NCBI RefSeq assembly: GCF_008931805.1
Contig: NZ_CP044399.1
Span: 4,141,370-4,205,369 of the forward strand
From: Moritella marina ATCC 15381
GTDB taxonomy: Bacteria > Pseudomonadota > Gammaproteobacteria > Enterobacterales > Moritellaceae
Direction: 5' to 3'
DNA length: 64,000 nucleotides
The translations under genes and the position numbers were made by a program. Below the pieces are notes generated by a model, which was not told the origin of the DNA, made no database searches, and was given only the letters and a program-made list of their open reading frames with translations. Below, one piece after another: positions 41,734 through 49,068 of this stretch. Every line of letters starts with the position of its first letter. Within the stretch, counting starts at the first letter, position 1.

Positions 41734-42058
41734 TTGACTAGAAGTTGAAGGGTTTTAAGAGGGGTACTTAGTAACTTCAAGTTTATTTTCTTGTTTTAAA
41801 ACATGGTTTTGCATAACGTTTGGCGGCATGATGTAATTCGCAGGATGAAATATCACAATAGTGTGTGACGTGGTGTAGTTGCATAACTAATTTGGCCACA
41901 AGGTAATAATCCAATACCACTACGCATAACGAATGTAGTGTAAGATCTGAGTTTAATAATGGTTCGCTACGTGAAATCTAGTGAGCTAACTCCCACCAAT
42001 AAAAATTATAAGCACGTAGCGACAGGTATCAAGCACCTAATGAAATATCACATCATAT
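41734..42058. other. Gene-free stretch after hsdR
   Basis: About 325 bases with no supported gene. It contains three GCATAAC words (41811, 41881, 41926) and the hairpin CACTAC...GTAGTG at 41920-41942. A short rightward frame starting at 41959 runs into the 3' end of the opposite gene and is probably chance. I see no terminator hairpin with a T-run for the hsd operon. Confidence 0.4.
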
Positions 42059-42553
42059 GTTGCATGTTTCACTTGGTGTTGGCAAGTTCCTTGTGTAAGG
42101 CTTCAACTGCTAATTTTATTACATCCGCATTAGTTAGCTTCTGAGCAGGATAATATGTCTTAATTTCATTCAGCGAGTTAATCAAACCAACATCAACAGT
42201 CACACTGCTAACCTTCGATTCGCCTAACCGTTTATTTCTAGACCTAACACTACGTAGATTAGAGCGTAAGGACTTAATATACTCAGGCTTAAGCTGTTCT
42301 ATAAGCATATTAATATAAGAATCTATGGCTTGATTAACGAGCTCATTTGACGCCTCAAGAATGAGCTCTATATAACGAACATCCATAACCTTGAATTTAT
42401 CTGTATGAGGTTGAAATGCTTCTACATAATCACGTTCCACTTTCTTATAGACGTAGAATATTTCATTTCTTTCAACTTTAAACATAATCACCGACCGTTG
42501 CATGCTTCACTAAGGATAATTTAGCATGAAAACAGAAGTGTTGCATGTTGCAC
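42059..42553 (+). repeat. Three copies of a 14-bp motif around the 144-aa gene
   Basis: GTTGCATGTTTCAC at 42059-42072, GTTGCATGCTTCAC at 42497-42510 and GTTGCATGTTGCAC at 42540-42553. The first overlaps the stop codon and the second the start codon of the leftward gene between them, so the gene is framed by near-identical direct repeats. They could be autoregulatory operators or the scars of a gene cassette. Confidence 0.6.
42069..42503 (-). CDS. Hypothetical protein with ribbon-helix-helix-like C terminus
   Basis: 144 residues, not recognised. The N-terminal part is mixed charged sequence; about 40-95 is helical. The last ~45 residues (VSSVTVDVGLINSLNEIKTYY, then LTNADVIKLAVEALHKELA) look like a strand followed by two helices, the pattern of a ribbon-helix-helix DNA-binding unit. 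ATG 42503 and an in-frame ATG at 42485 are both possible; the second has GGTGA at a better distance. Being framed by 14-bp repeats, it may bind them. DNA binding is an inference. Confidence 0.6.
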   Translation of the reverse strand: MQRSVIMFKVERNEIFYVYKKVERDYVEAFQPHTDKFKVMDVRYIELILEASNELVNQAIDSYINMLIEQLKPEYIKSLRSNLRSVRSRNKRLGESKVSSVTVDVGLINSLNEIKTYYPAQKLTNADVIKLAVEALHKELANTK

Positions 42554-42641
42554 TTTTATCATAGTGTTCTTTTTAATACTGCCTTTCGTTAATTTAGTTA
42601 TTTTTGTGACTAGAATATGGTGTTAGGTGTTTTTAGCCGCG

Positions 42642-42772
42642 TAATTTAGTTTTTATTGAGTGATTTTAACAACCTGATTTAGAGTTTTTCTCGTATTTTT
42701 AACGACATAATCTGGGTTGTTTTGGTATTTTTCCAGACCTAATCTGGTGTTGTTTTGGTATTTTTCCAGACC
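42642..42772. repeat. Degenerate 33-bp tandem repeat, four copies
   Basis: Copies start at 42642, 42675, 42708 and 42740 with a period of 32-33 bases. Copies 3 and 4 are almost identical (TAATCTGG...GTATTTTTCCAGACC) and contain a TCTGG/CCAGA inverted pair. Copies 1 and 2 are much diverged but keep the T/A-rich framework. It lies directly left of the 56-bp array. Function unknown; not CRISPR, since there are no unique spacers. Confidence 0.6.
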
Positions 42773-42825
42773 AGTTGTTACTAATTATATCTTGCCTCTC
42801 AGCAAGTTTATCTCGTAAGTTGGAA

Positions 42826-43047
42826 CGTTTCAGCTATACATAAAAATAATTTTTGACGATTCTATGTATAGCAAAGTTGAGCGTGCCAGCTATACATAGA
42901 AATGAGTTTTGACGATTCTATGTATAGCAAAGTCGAGCGTGCCAGCTATACATAGAAATGAGTTTTGACGATTTTATGTATAGCAAAGTCGAACGTGCCA
43001 GCTATACATAAAAATGATTCGGTACGGTTTTATGTATTGAGGTGCCA
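42826..43047. repeat. Tandem array of four 56-bp palindromic units
   Basis: Units start at 42826, 42882, 42938 and 42994, exactly 56 bases apart. Each contains GCTATACATAGAA, a 14-15-base spacer, and TTCTATGTATAGC, giving a 13-bp stem. Unit 2 is a perfect G-C match at the variable pair, unit 3 has G-T, unit 4 has A-T on both arms, and unit 1 has one mismatch. The paired changes argue that the hairpin or palindrome is maintained. It sits between the retron operon (right, leftward transcribed) and the 144-aa gene (left). Confidence 0.9.
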
Positions 43048-43125
43048 ATAGCCTTGCCCTAATTTCCCCCAAAGTTTGTTACGTATATTCTATAGTTCGG
43101 CACGTTGTCGAGGACTTGAGTTTCA

Positions 43126-43590
43126 TCAAATATGCTCTATGCGTGCAGTTACTGTACTATCAAGTAGCTTTAACACCCTACGAGTTCTCTTATATAGCTT
43201 CATCGTTTCATGATAAAGCCGAAGCATATCGCGAAAGGTGCCATTATCATCATACTGTTGAATATAATTATACGCATTATCAAACACTGCTAGCTCAGGG
43301 TCAGTGATTCCTTTATCAATGTAACCAACAAATTCAGTTATTGATTCGCAGTCCCGTCCTGCTTCAGCAATTTTCAAGGGCAGATCGTCCGTATCTATTC
43401 GACCATGTATATATAGCTGTTTCAACGGATGTTCATTAGTATGTACGTTTTTGGATAATTCAATAGCAGCAGGTTCAAGGTTGATTGCTTTAAATTCACT
43501 AAACATGTCTTTCGCTTCGATACTAATATTATCTAGTTCTTTAAAAAACTCTTCAGCATCGGTATCAATATAAATATCCCAGTACATCAC
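43126..43590 (-). CDS. Hypothetical protein encoded directly downstream of the retron RT
   Basis: 154 residues, acidic, not recognised. The N terminus (YWDIYIDTDAEEFFKELDN) and the middle are rich in Asp and Glu; the C-terminal third is helical and basic (HETMKLYKRTRRVLKLLDS). No membrane segment, signal or catalytic motif is evident. It starts 23 bases after the RT-TOPRIM stop on the same strand and is most likely cotranscribed. The best-known RT-TOPRIM retron (Ec67 type) works without a further gene, so this could be an extra component, an antitoxin-like partner or an unrelated passenger. Confidence 0.75.
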   Translation of the reverse strand: MMYWDIYIDTDAEEFFKELDNISIEAKDMFSEFKAINLEPAAIELSKNVHTNEHPLKQLYIHGRIDTDDLPLKIAEAGRDCESITEFVGYIDKGITDPELAVFDNAYNYIQQYDDNGTFRDMLRLYHETMKLYKRTRRVLKLLDSTVTARIEHI

Positions 43591-43613
43591 TATTTCCTGT
43601 ATTTTAAACGTGT

Positions 43614-45479
43614 CTAAAAAATCATGTTGTCGTAATGTTTAATCACTTCTTCAATACGATTTAATAGTTTGTTAAACCCACTAAAATTAACCTGTTTTTT
43701 TTGGCCTTTTACAATTTGATTCGCAAATGCATTTTTACTGAGGTCTATATCTTCGTTTCTTTTAGAAGCAATGTTAAAGCATTTTTTCTGGTATGTTCTT
43801 AAGAGGTCTGCCTTCTTGAATAAAGATTCAATATCGGTGTATTGGTCTTCAATTTTTTGAGACTTACCCTTATTAGAAAGAGGCGTTAAAACAACATACA
43901 AATTATGGAATACATGAATGTATTCCGCTTTGCGGTAATCGGTTTTAAGCTTTAGAGTATTCGGAATAATAGACGCACCTTTTACATTAGATAGGTAATG
44001 TAAAAGCCCATTAGGCCCCTTATCATTATCAAGAACAATAATTACGGGGTGCTTTGGTTTAGGCGCTTTAAATGAGTTAAAATGTTTATTAAAATTAATA
44101 ACAAAATCTTTTAAGTAATCGGTTCCTCCTGCAAGTTCTAGTAAAAACCTTGTTCGCGGAGAATAATTAAAAAAATTAATTAATAATTCATATGGCACAG
44201 CTCCTTTCTTCTGAGATGCTAAAGTTGGATGACGCTTAACTCGTTCACTTATAGCCGATTTTAAATAAATATTATCTGTTTTTCCTTCACATAAAATAGT
44301 TGGCTTATTGTTAGCATAAAAAGAACGGTAGTATAAAAATCGACTAAAGGTTCTTTCTCTACCAGTAAATAAATACTGCCTTTCTTTAGCTTGATTCGTT
44401 TTGAGTAATTCATCTCTTTTAAGATGATATTTTGGGTCTAAAGGTGGAGACTGTCTAACCCTATTGTAATGATCTACTTGATCAATGAAGTTAAGTTGCC
44501 CCTCAAGCTCATTAATATTACCTGCGACTATTTCACCTTTTAATTCTTTAGTGAATTGCCCTGTAGTAAATAAACTATGGCATTGGGCCCTAACTCTCCT
44601 CCAATATTCATTTTTAACATTTGGCTTTTTATTAACTATCAGGCCAGTTACATCTTGTCTTGAATCTTTATATTGGATCCGAGTTTTTTTATCATTTATA
44701 GAAAAACCAGCTTGTTTTATAGCTCCTTGTAATTTTTTGCCTGCAACATAACAATTGTTTTCATAACTCATTATTTTAGTTGGGAAAGCTTTTTTTCGAG
44801 TCGAGAATGTTATGTCATCTGCATATCTTGAATATCTACAACTGTACTCATGAGCAAGGTAAGCTAATTTTATATCTAAAGAGTGTGTAATTAAATTTGA
44901 AATAACAGGGGAACAAGGGCTTCCTTGCGGTAAAGTATTGTTATTGCAGGCTATTTGGGCGATAGTGGTTGCAATATTCTCTGGTAACTTAAAGTTTTTA
45001 TTCTTGATAAAAAAAGCTCTGACTCGACCAAAATTAAAGCTATCGAAAAAGTTATTTAGATCAATATTTAGTATGTTCTTTTGATTCACATGCATCATAG
45101 CATTTGTGATAATTGATCGGTTTCGGACAAAACCATGAGCCAAGGATGGCTGTTTTATTTTTGAATTTGGTATTTTAACTTTTAAAATTTTGTTACGAGT
45201 AACTTCATAAGAGGCTAAATCAGGGTATTTAATTGTATTAATTTCATCAATACAATCTAGTAATAATTTAGATAAACAAGATTGCAAAGTTTTTAGTTTT
45301 TTAGTTGGTGCGTTTATAGATCTTTCCCCTCCACTTTTTTTAGGTATTTTAAAATTAGTGTACTGAGAAGATGGTTTAACAACGTATAAGGTATGAGTAA
45401 GAAAGGATGCTTTTACACCAAGTAAAGAGGCTAATTCTGATTTTGTTGAAACTTTTTGTAGTGATTTTAGCTTATTCAT
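43614..45479 (-). CDS. Retron reverse transcriptase fused to a TOPRIM domain (Ec67/type I-C like)
   Basis: 621 residues. The N-terminal RT (about 1-310) has retron hallmarks: NAMMH at 126-130 (the NAxxH motif), LNIDLNNFFDSF at 137-147, LPQGSPCSP at 183-191, the catalytic YADD at 219-222 and VTG at 277-279. After a linker, the C-terminal part (about 390-600) carries a TOPRIM-like nuclease signature: ILCEGKTD (Glu at 398) and VIIVLDNDKG (DxD at 484-486). RT-TOPRIM fusion is the layout of retron Ec67 (Eco2), an anti-phage retron. The msr-msd RNA lies just upstream. It makes msDNA; the TOPRIM part is the likely effector. Confidence 0.92.
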   Translation of the reverse strand: MNKLKSLQKVSTKSELASLLGVKASFLTHTLYVVKPSSQYTNFKIPKKSGGERSINAPTKKLKTLQSCLSKLLLDCIDEINTIKYPDLASYEVTRNKILKVKIPNSKIKQPSLAHGFVRNRSIITNAMMHVNQKNILNIDLNNFFDSFNFGRVRAFFIKNKNFKLPENIATTIAQIACNNNTLPQGSPCSPVISNLITHSLDIKLAYLAHEYSCRYSRYADDITFSTRKKAFPTKIMSYENNCYVAGKKLQGAIKQAGFSINDKKTRIQYKDSRQDVTGLIVNKKPNVKNEYWRRVRAQCHSLFTTGQFTKELKGEIVAGNINELEGQLNFIDQVDHYNRVRQSPPLDPKYHLKRDELLKTNQAKERQYLFTGRERTFSRFLYYRSFYANNKPTILCEGKTDNIYLKSAISERVKRHPTLASQKKGAVPYELLINFFNYSPRTRFLLELAGGTDYLKDFVINFNKHFNSFKAPKPKHPVIIVLDNDKGPNGLLHYLSNVKGASIIPNTLKLKTDYRKAEYIHVFHNLYVVLTPLSNKGKSQKIEDQYTDIESLFKKADLLRTYQKKCFNIASKRNEDIDLSKNAFANQIVKGQKKQVNFSGFNKLLNRIEEVIKHYDNMIF

Positions 45480-45504
45480 GAAAAGCCTATTTTAATTGAG
45501 GAGT

Positions 45505-45630
45505 AGCTTATGGGCACTCCTATGCACCAATAGATCCTATTAGAACCGTCAAAACCGTTCAATAGTAGGCAATATCTTTCGACATTGTTTTCACGGATCG
45601 CGAAACGCGATCTAAATCTGCCCATAAGCT
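45505..45630 (-). ncRNA. Retron msr-msd non-coding RNA
   Basis: Read leftward, the RNA begins with AGCTTATGGGCA (45630-45619, a1) and ends with its exact complement TGCCCATAAGCT (45516-45505, a2), a 12-bp end repeat. Inside are a 7-bp hairpin GATCGCG/CGCGATC with TTT loop (45612-45596), a second hairpin CAATGTC/GATATTG with a GAAA loop (45587-45570), and a longer imperfect msd hairpin (about 45569-45536). The branch guanosine is probably in the GATTTAG segment right after a1. The RNA ends about 25 bases before the RT start codon. Placement and structure match known retrons; the exact msDNA ends are not determinable here. Confidence 0.88.
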
Positions 45631-45637
45631 GTTGTTA

Positions 45638-45666
45638 ATAATATATTAAAAAAATTTCTTTATCAA
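45638..45666 (-). promoter_or_regulatory. Promoter of the retron operon
   Basis: On the leftward strand TTGATA (45666-45661) and TATTAT (45643-45638) are separated by exactly 17 bases, a good sigma-70 promoter. The expected transcription start is about 7 bases further, at or just before the a1 repeat of the ncRNA, which is where retron transcripts start. Confidence 0.75.
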
Positions 45667-45692
45667 TAATAACCAAAAATATTCGGAGTGTT

Positions 45693-45773
45693 ATGGTTAA
45701 GTTAATTTGGCCTCCTATCTATAACTCTCTGAGGCGCTTTGGGGACGGAGGCGCCATAGACTTAATACTTTAA
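45693..45773 (+). CDS. Possible 26-aa small ORF
   Basis: ATG at 45693 with CGGAG 5-10 bases upstream; the frame runs MVKLIWPPIYNSLRRFGDGG and six more residues. It lies divergent from the retron promoter. The Shine-Dalgarno is good but the peptide is short and unknown; it may be a remnant of a longer gene or a chance frame. Confidence 0.25.
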   Translation: MVKLIWPPIYNSLRRFGDGGAIDLIL

Positions 45774-46011
45774 TATATTTGAAGCTTGAATGAGTCAGTT
45801 ACCTTATTATCGTCCCCGATGAGAATTAATTGTTTTAGAAAACACTTGATTATCATGGTCTTAGGCTTGTTTTGTTGACATTTTGAACAGCGGGATGTAA
45901 GGTTTATTACTTTGATCATGAATTAGGAATAAACAACTAAAACGATATCTAAAATCACTGGCGGCAACACTCGATAATGATTAGACCGCATAAAAATATA
46001 ACGGAGCATCT
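45774..46011. other. Intergenic region right of the retron
   Basis: About 240 bases without a supported gene. It contains a TTGACA box at 45876 without a convincing partner box, and the upstream region of the 48-aa ORF. No repeats or RNA structures stand out. Confidence 0.4.
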
Positions 46012-46158
46012 ATGAATCTAAACGAACGAGAAAAAGAGACTTTGCTTCATCTAATCAATACCGAGCTGGATGGTATTTGTGGTGATTTAGGATATATGGA
46101 GCTAAAAGCCTTACGTGAAAAAATTGATAATATTCAGGTGACTGAACAGGAACAGTAA
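46012..46158 (+). CDS. Small hypothetical protein (48 aa)
   Basis: ATG at 46012 with ACGGAG upstream at a good distance. The 48-residue product (MNLNEREKETLLHLINTELD...) is acidic and helical, with hydrophobic residues at regular spacing, and could be a small regulator or subunit. Too short for a family call. The following gene begins about 180 bases later on the same strand. Confidence 0.55.
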   Translation: MNLNEREKETLLHLINTELDGICGDLGYMELKALREKIDNIQVTEQEQ

Positions 46159-46337
46159 TATAGGGTCAGATCGATTTATATATAGAATTCGCCCCATTTT
46201 TAATGTTATCGTTAGGTAGGTTTGGTATTTCCTCCCGTCGGAACGGGTCAAAATATTGCTTTAACTGTATTACAACTTAAAAATTATAACTTAACTAATT
46301 GCATTATGGTTCCGATTTGCACATGAGGTTATTGATT

Positions 46338-47504
46338 ATGATTTTTGCTCAAATACTACTTGCCCGCTTTAAATCCCCTATATTCCAAGAAAGAGCCCTT
46401 AAATATCTTGATGAATATATCAAAGACATTAATCTTGGTTTCTCTGCTGAACACGTTATCAGTGTTATCGATGATGGTCATTTTATTCGCACAACCCCGA
46501 GCATCCCAACTAATAATTTTCCACGCTTGAGGAAAGCATCTAAAAATAGACATTATTCTAATGTTATGGGTACGATTGATTATGATAATAATGAAAATAT
46601 CTTTCCTATCGAGCTGGTTCATTTCTGTCGATATAGTAACTCAAATATATTTTATTCTACTGATGAGCTAATGATTCAGCCTATAGCCACTAGACTGAAA
46701 AATGAATTCAATATTCCATATTCATTGGGAAAAACATTGCTAGCGATCGCTTGCGGATTTAAAAATGGTAATCAGCTCCAACGATTTTCCGATTTACTCA
46801 GCGTATATTTAACAACATGGAGTTTCATAGGGCAGTGGTTTATTTTAGACGAATCACTGTTTGAGAATGCGATTTCCCAAGTTTACAATCCCGGTAATTG
46901 GCCTGTTTTTATTGATGAGTCAAGTTCCATCGATCCGAAAGTATCACAATATCATTCACACTTTAACGATCCGATTGCGTCAATGGTAGTAAACGCATCA
47001 AATATAGGTGAAATGATTCCAACAAATTCAGATATAACTAACTCGAATAATTTTAAATCAGCTCTAAATGAAGGGCTCGAGGTTTACCATATTCAAATTG
47101 ATTCGATAGATGCTGATGAATATATTTTTTATCAACAGCTTTACAATTTAACGTTATCTAAAAAAGTAGCCCTAAACAAAAAGACTGAACTCATTAAGGA
47201 TTTGATTCGAAGAAGTATTTATATAGAGTTATTCCATTTATCAGTGGTTAAACCAATTATTTTTTTAGAGAATAATTCTGAGTATGGAGTGTTCGATGTT
47301 TTAACTGGAGCTGAGGCTAGATACAATTTTTACCATGCATCTGTCGGTGGTAATAATAGATCATTAAGTACACCTATTCTGCGTAAATATCTAGATAGGA
47401 TACTGAAGAATATAGGCATTAAATTCAATCCAGAAACTTCTGCTACGGCCTATTTTGGCAGAAAAAAAACTCGCATTAACGACATAAAAGGTATTTTTAA
47501 TTAG
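46338..47504 (+). CDS. Hypothetical protein, unknown family
   Basis: About 388 residues, not recognised. It is a mixed alpha/beta protein with no signal peptide and no clear membrane segment. Possible helical core FSDLLSVYLTTWSFIGQWFIL (about 145-165); the C-terminal third has basic patches (KKTRINDIKG at the end). There is no Walker, nuclease or HTH motif that I can identify. I prefer ATG 46338, which has GAGG 8 bases upstream; longer starts at 46299 (TTG) or 46323 (ATG) are possible. It is very AT-rich, unlike the restriction genes, and lies in the island's cargo end. Confidence 0.65.
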   Translation: MIFAQILLARFKSPIFQERALKYLDEYIKDINLGFSAEHVISVIDDGHFIRTTPSIPTNNFPRLRKASKNRHYSNVMGTIDYDNNENIFPIELVHFCRYSNSNIFYSTDELMIQPIATRLKNEFNIPYSLGKTLLAIACGFKNGNQLQRFSDLLSVYLTTWSFIGQWFILDESLFENAISQVYNPGNWPVFIDESSSIDPKVSQYHSHFNDPIASMVVNASNIGEMIPTNSDITNSNNFKSALNEGLEVYHIQIDSIDADEYIFYQQLYNLTLSKKVALNKKTELIKDLIRRSIYIELFHLSVVKPIIFLENNSEYGVFDVLTGAEARYNFYHASVGGNNRSLSTPILRKYLDRILKNIGIKFNPETSATAYFGRKKTRINDIKGIFN

Positions 47505-47612
47505 TTGTAAACTAATCGCCTAAAATAACTATTTACACGTCACGTTGGTTATCCTATAGCTAATATTAACAATGGTTTGCTTTGAAAAAAGCCCTTTAAA
47601 ATATGGAGGTTT

Positions 47613-48098
47613 ATGGTGATTCTATATTTCGACGTATCGAGCATTATGATTTCAAATCGATATGTTGCTAACAATCCAGATGTCGCTAGAGCTAAAGATC
47701 AATGGATTAGAGCAGGTTCCAATGAACTTTTGATGCGGGTACGGTTGGATCCTGAAAGTATTTCTACATTGACAGATTTCTGTAGAGGCTCAGGGGTTAA
47801 AATGTTCCCATTAGGAACTCTCTATAGTCGGAAATTTCTTATTGCACAGGGCATTGAACCGTGCGTGTTAGCGCAAGAGGTATCTATCCACAGACGGATG
47901 GATGACTCTAGTGAGATCAGGCGAATACTGTCACATGTGGCTGCAATTGGTGCTGATGATTGGATTGTTATCGGTGATATAAATCCAGAATCGTTAACCC
48001 CATCGTTTATAGAAAATCATATAGATTCAGTTTTCGGAGAGGGAGTCACACCAGAATTAGTTTCAAAACTGTATGAACGAATGAATCATAAAATATAG
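47613..48098 (+). CDS. Hypothetical protein, possibly HAD-like
   Basis: 161 residues with a perfect GGAGG ribosome-binding site before ATG 47613. The first strand reads MVILYFDVSSIMISNRY, placed like HAD motif I but with Asp-Val-Ser in place of DxD. Near residue 115 is ADDWIVIGDIN, resembling HAD motif IV. This fits the small HAD-like proteins found in defence or RNA-repair contexts, but with a degenerate active site. Fold assignment is tentative. It precedes the 107-aa gene by 48 bases. Confidence 0.6.
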   Translation: MVILYFDVSSIMISNRYVANNPDVARAKDQWIRAGSNELLMRVRLDPESISTLTDFCRGSGVKMFPLGTLYSRKFLIAQGIEPCVLAQEVSIHRRMDDSSEIRRILSHVAAIGADDWIVIGDINPESLTPSFIENHIDSVFGEGVTPELVSKLYERMNHKI

Positions 48099-48146
48099 CT
48101 AAACATAATATCAGTATCTATAAGATCATCTTAGTCGGGAATCATT

Positions 48147-48470
48147 ATGAGTTGGGTTATTTATAATAAAAAATTGAGATTGTACGATGGTGCATATGAG
48201 CTGAAGAGTGATGCTGAATATTACACACATTGTGCAAATGCGACGTGGAGGGGGAGTTGTTGGGAATATTATGAAGGCGATGAATTCCCTGATGATCGTT
48301 TCCATGGTGATCATGAGGAGTTATTGATTCATACATTTGGTCCAGAGCAGAATGATGCATGTATTGCAGTTCAAAAAATGATATTTAATGAACAAAAAAT
48401 AGTAACGGGTGTTAGGTGGGTTGGTGACACATTGATGGTTGAAACAGAATCTCAAATTAACAAGAAATGA
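48147..48470 (+). CDS. Hypothetical protein (107 aa)
   Basis: A small acidic protein rich in Trp, Tyr and Asp (MSWVIYNKKLRLYDGAYELK at the start, WRGSCWEYYEGDEFPDDRF in the middle). No signal peptide, membrane segment or known motif. It is the last gene of the island, 48 bases after the HAD-like gene, and the two may be a pair (for example effector and immunity or toxin and antitoxin), which is only a guess from position and size. Confidence 0.55.
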   Translation: MSWVIYNKKLRLYDGAYELKSDAEYYTHCANATWRGSCWEYYEGDEFPDDRFHGDHEELLIHTFGPEQNDACIAVQKMIFNEQKIVTGVRWVGDTLMVETESQINKK

Positions 48471-48540
48471 TGATTTCTGCTATTTTTTAAAGATAATAAG
48501 CTCTGTAAATGTAAGATAATTAATTAAAGCAGTATTTAAT

Positions 48541-48553
48541 TTTTGTAACGTTT
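48541..48553 (+). repeat. Candidate right attachment core (attR)
   Basis: TTTTGTAACGTTT, identical to the copy at 29283. It lies 70 bases after the last island gene. Downstream GTAAAACTTTAC (48580) resembles the GTAAAGTTTAC palindrome present left of the island at 29165, so the junction sequences on the two sides may be related beyond the core. Confidence 0.5.
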
Positions 48554-49068
48554 TAGAACATTATTTAGGTATTGTTTACGTAAAACTTTACACTTAGCTT
48601 TATTTTGGCGTTATATTATTGTTTATAAAGGTTTTGTTTTTGTATTTATTGGTTGTGGTAATCATAACCATTTTAGATCCTGTATTTAGAACTTGAACGG
48701 ATTGTTTAACTGATAATAAAAGAGCCTCGATTTTCGGGGTTTTTTATTATTTGTCGTTCCATCATTGATTGAAAAATAAATTACAACATAGTGTTATGAT
48801 TGGAAACTATAGCGTTATATATGGAAAATGGATTATTCATTTTAGCGATGGATTAAGATCACATTTATACTTCACCCGTCTTAAAATGAGTTGTTATTTA
48901 TTAGTACAGCTCGCTAAACTGGTTTTTTATTCTTAATGCCGCTCGGTGTATTATCTGCTTTTCATTTTGAAATGCCGTAGAATCGATAACGATAGAGTAA
49001 GTTCGTTATCATCAACAAAATTAAATTTTTATAAGATTAGATTCTGATATAGGGATGTATAAGAATAT
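48554..49068. other. Right flank of the island, upstream region of csrD
   Basis: About 515 AT-rich bases with no gene. A weak hairpin with T-run (CCTCGA/TCGGGG, 48717-48747) could be an old terminator. The rest must contain the csrD promoter. An in-frame start with a GGGATG-rich leader precedes the csrD ATG. Confidence 0.45.
48717..48747 (+). terminator. Weak Rho-independent terminator
   Basis: CCTCGA and TCGGGG form a six-pair stem (one G-T) around TTT and are followed by TTTTTTATT. It could end a transcript running out of the island before csrD. Confidence 0.55.

Larger units (their letters stand above)
29283..48553. mobile_element. Genomic island (GMT-type) inserted between ssb and csrD
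   Basis: The segment separates two genes that are neighbours of the msh locus in related genomes. It starts with a block of tyrosine-recombinase genes and carries restriction-modification, retron and unknown genes. The direct repeat TTTTGTAACGTTT occurs at 29283-29295 and again at 48541-48553, just outside the first and last island genes, and is my candidate for the attachment core. The true ends could differ; joining the flanks in an island-free relative would decide. Confidence 0.65.

Noticed and set aside
35089-41820. AACGTTATGC inverted word around resolvase plus hsd genes as transposon ends
   Set aside because: Only ten bases, surrounding sequence does not extend the match, and there is no transposase; mentioned only as a weak hint.
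41811-41942. Integron attC site suggested by repeated GCATAAC words
   Set aside because: The words do not fit the R'/R'' core consensus, no paired stem of attC form is seen, and there is no integron integrase.
41959-42144. 61-codon rightward ORF
   Set aside because: No ribosome-binding site, overlaps the 3' end of the opposite gene and a repeat copy; product has no plausible features.
42642-43047. CRISPR array
   Set aside because: Repeat units are contiguous, with no unique spacers of constant size, and no cas genes are nearby.
43614-45479. Group II intron maturase or diversity-generating RT
   Set aside because: No maturase or endonuclease domain, no intron RNA domains, no variable repeat pair; retron motifs NAxxH and VTG are present instead.
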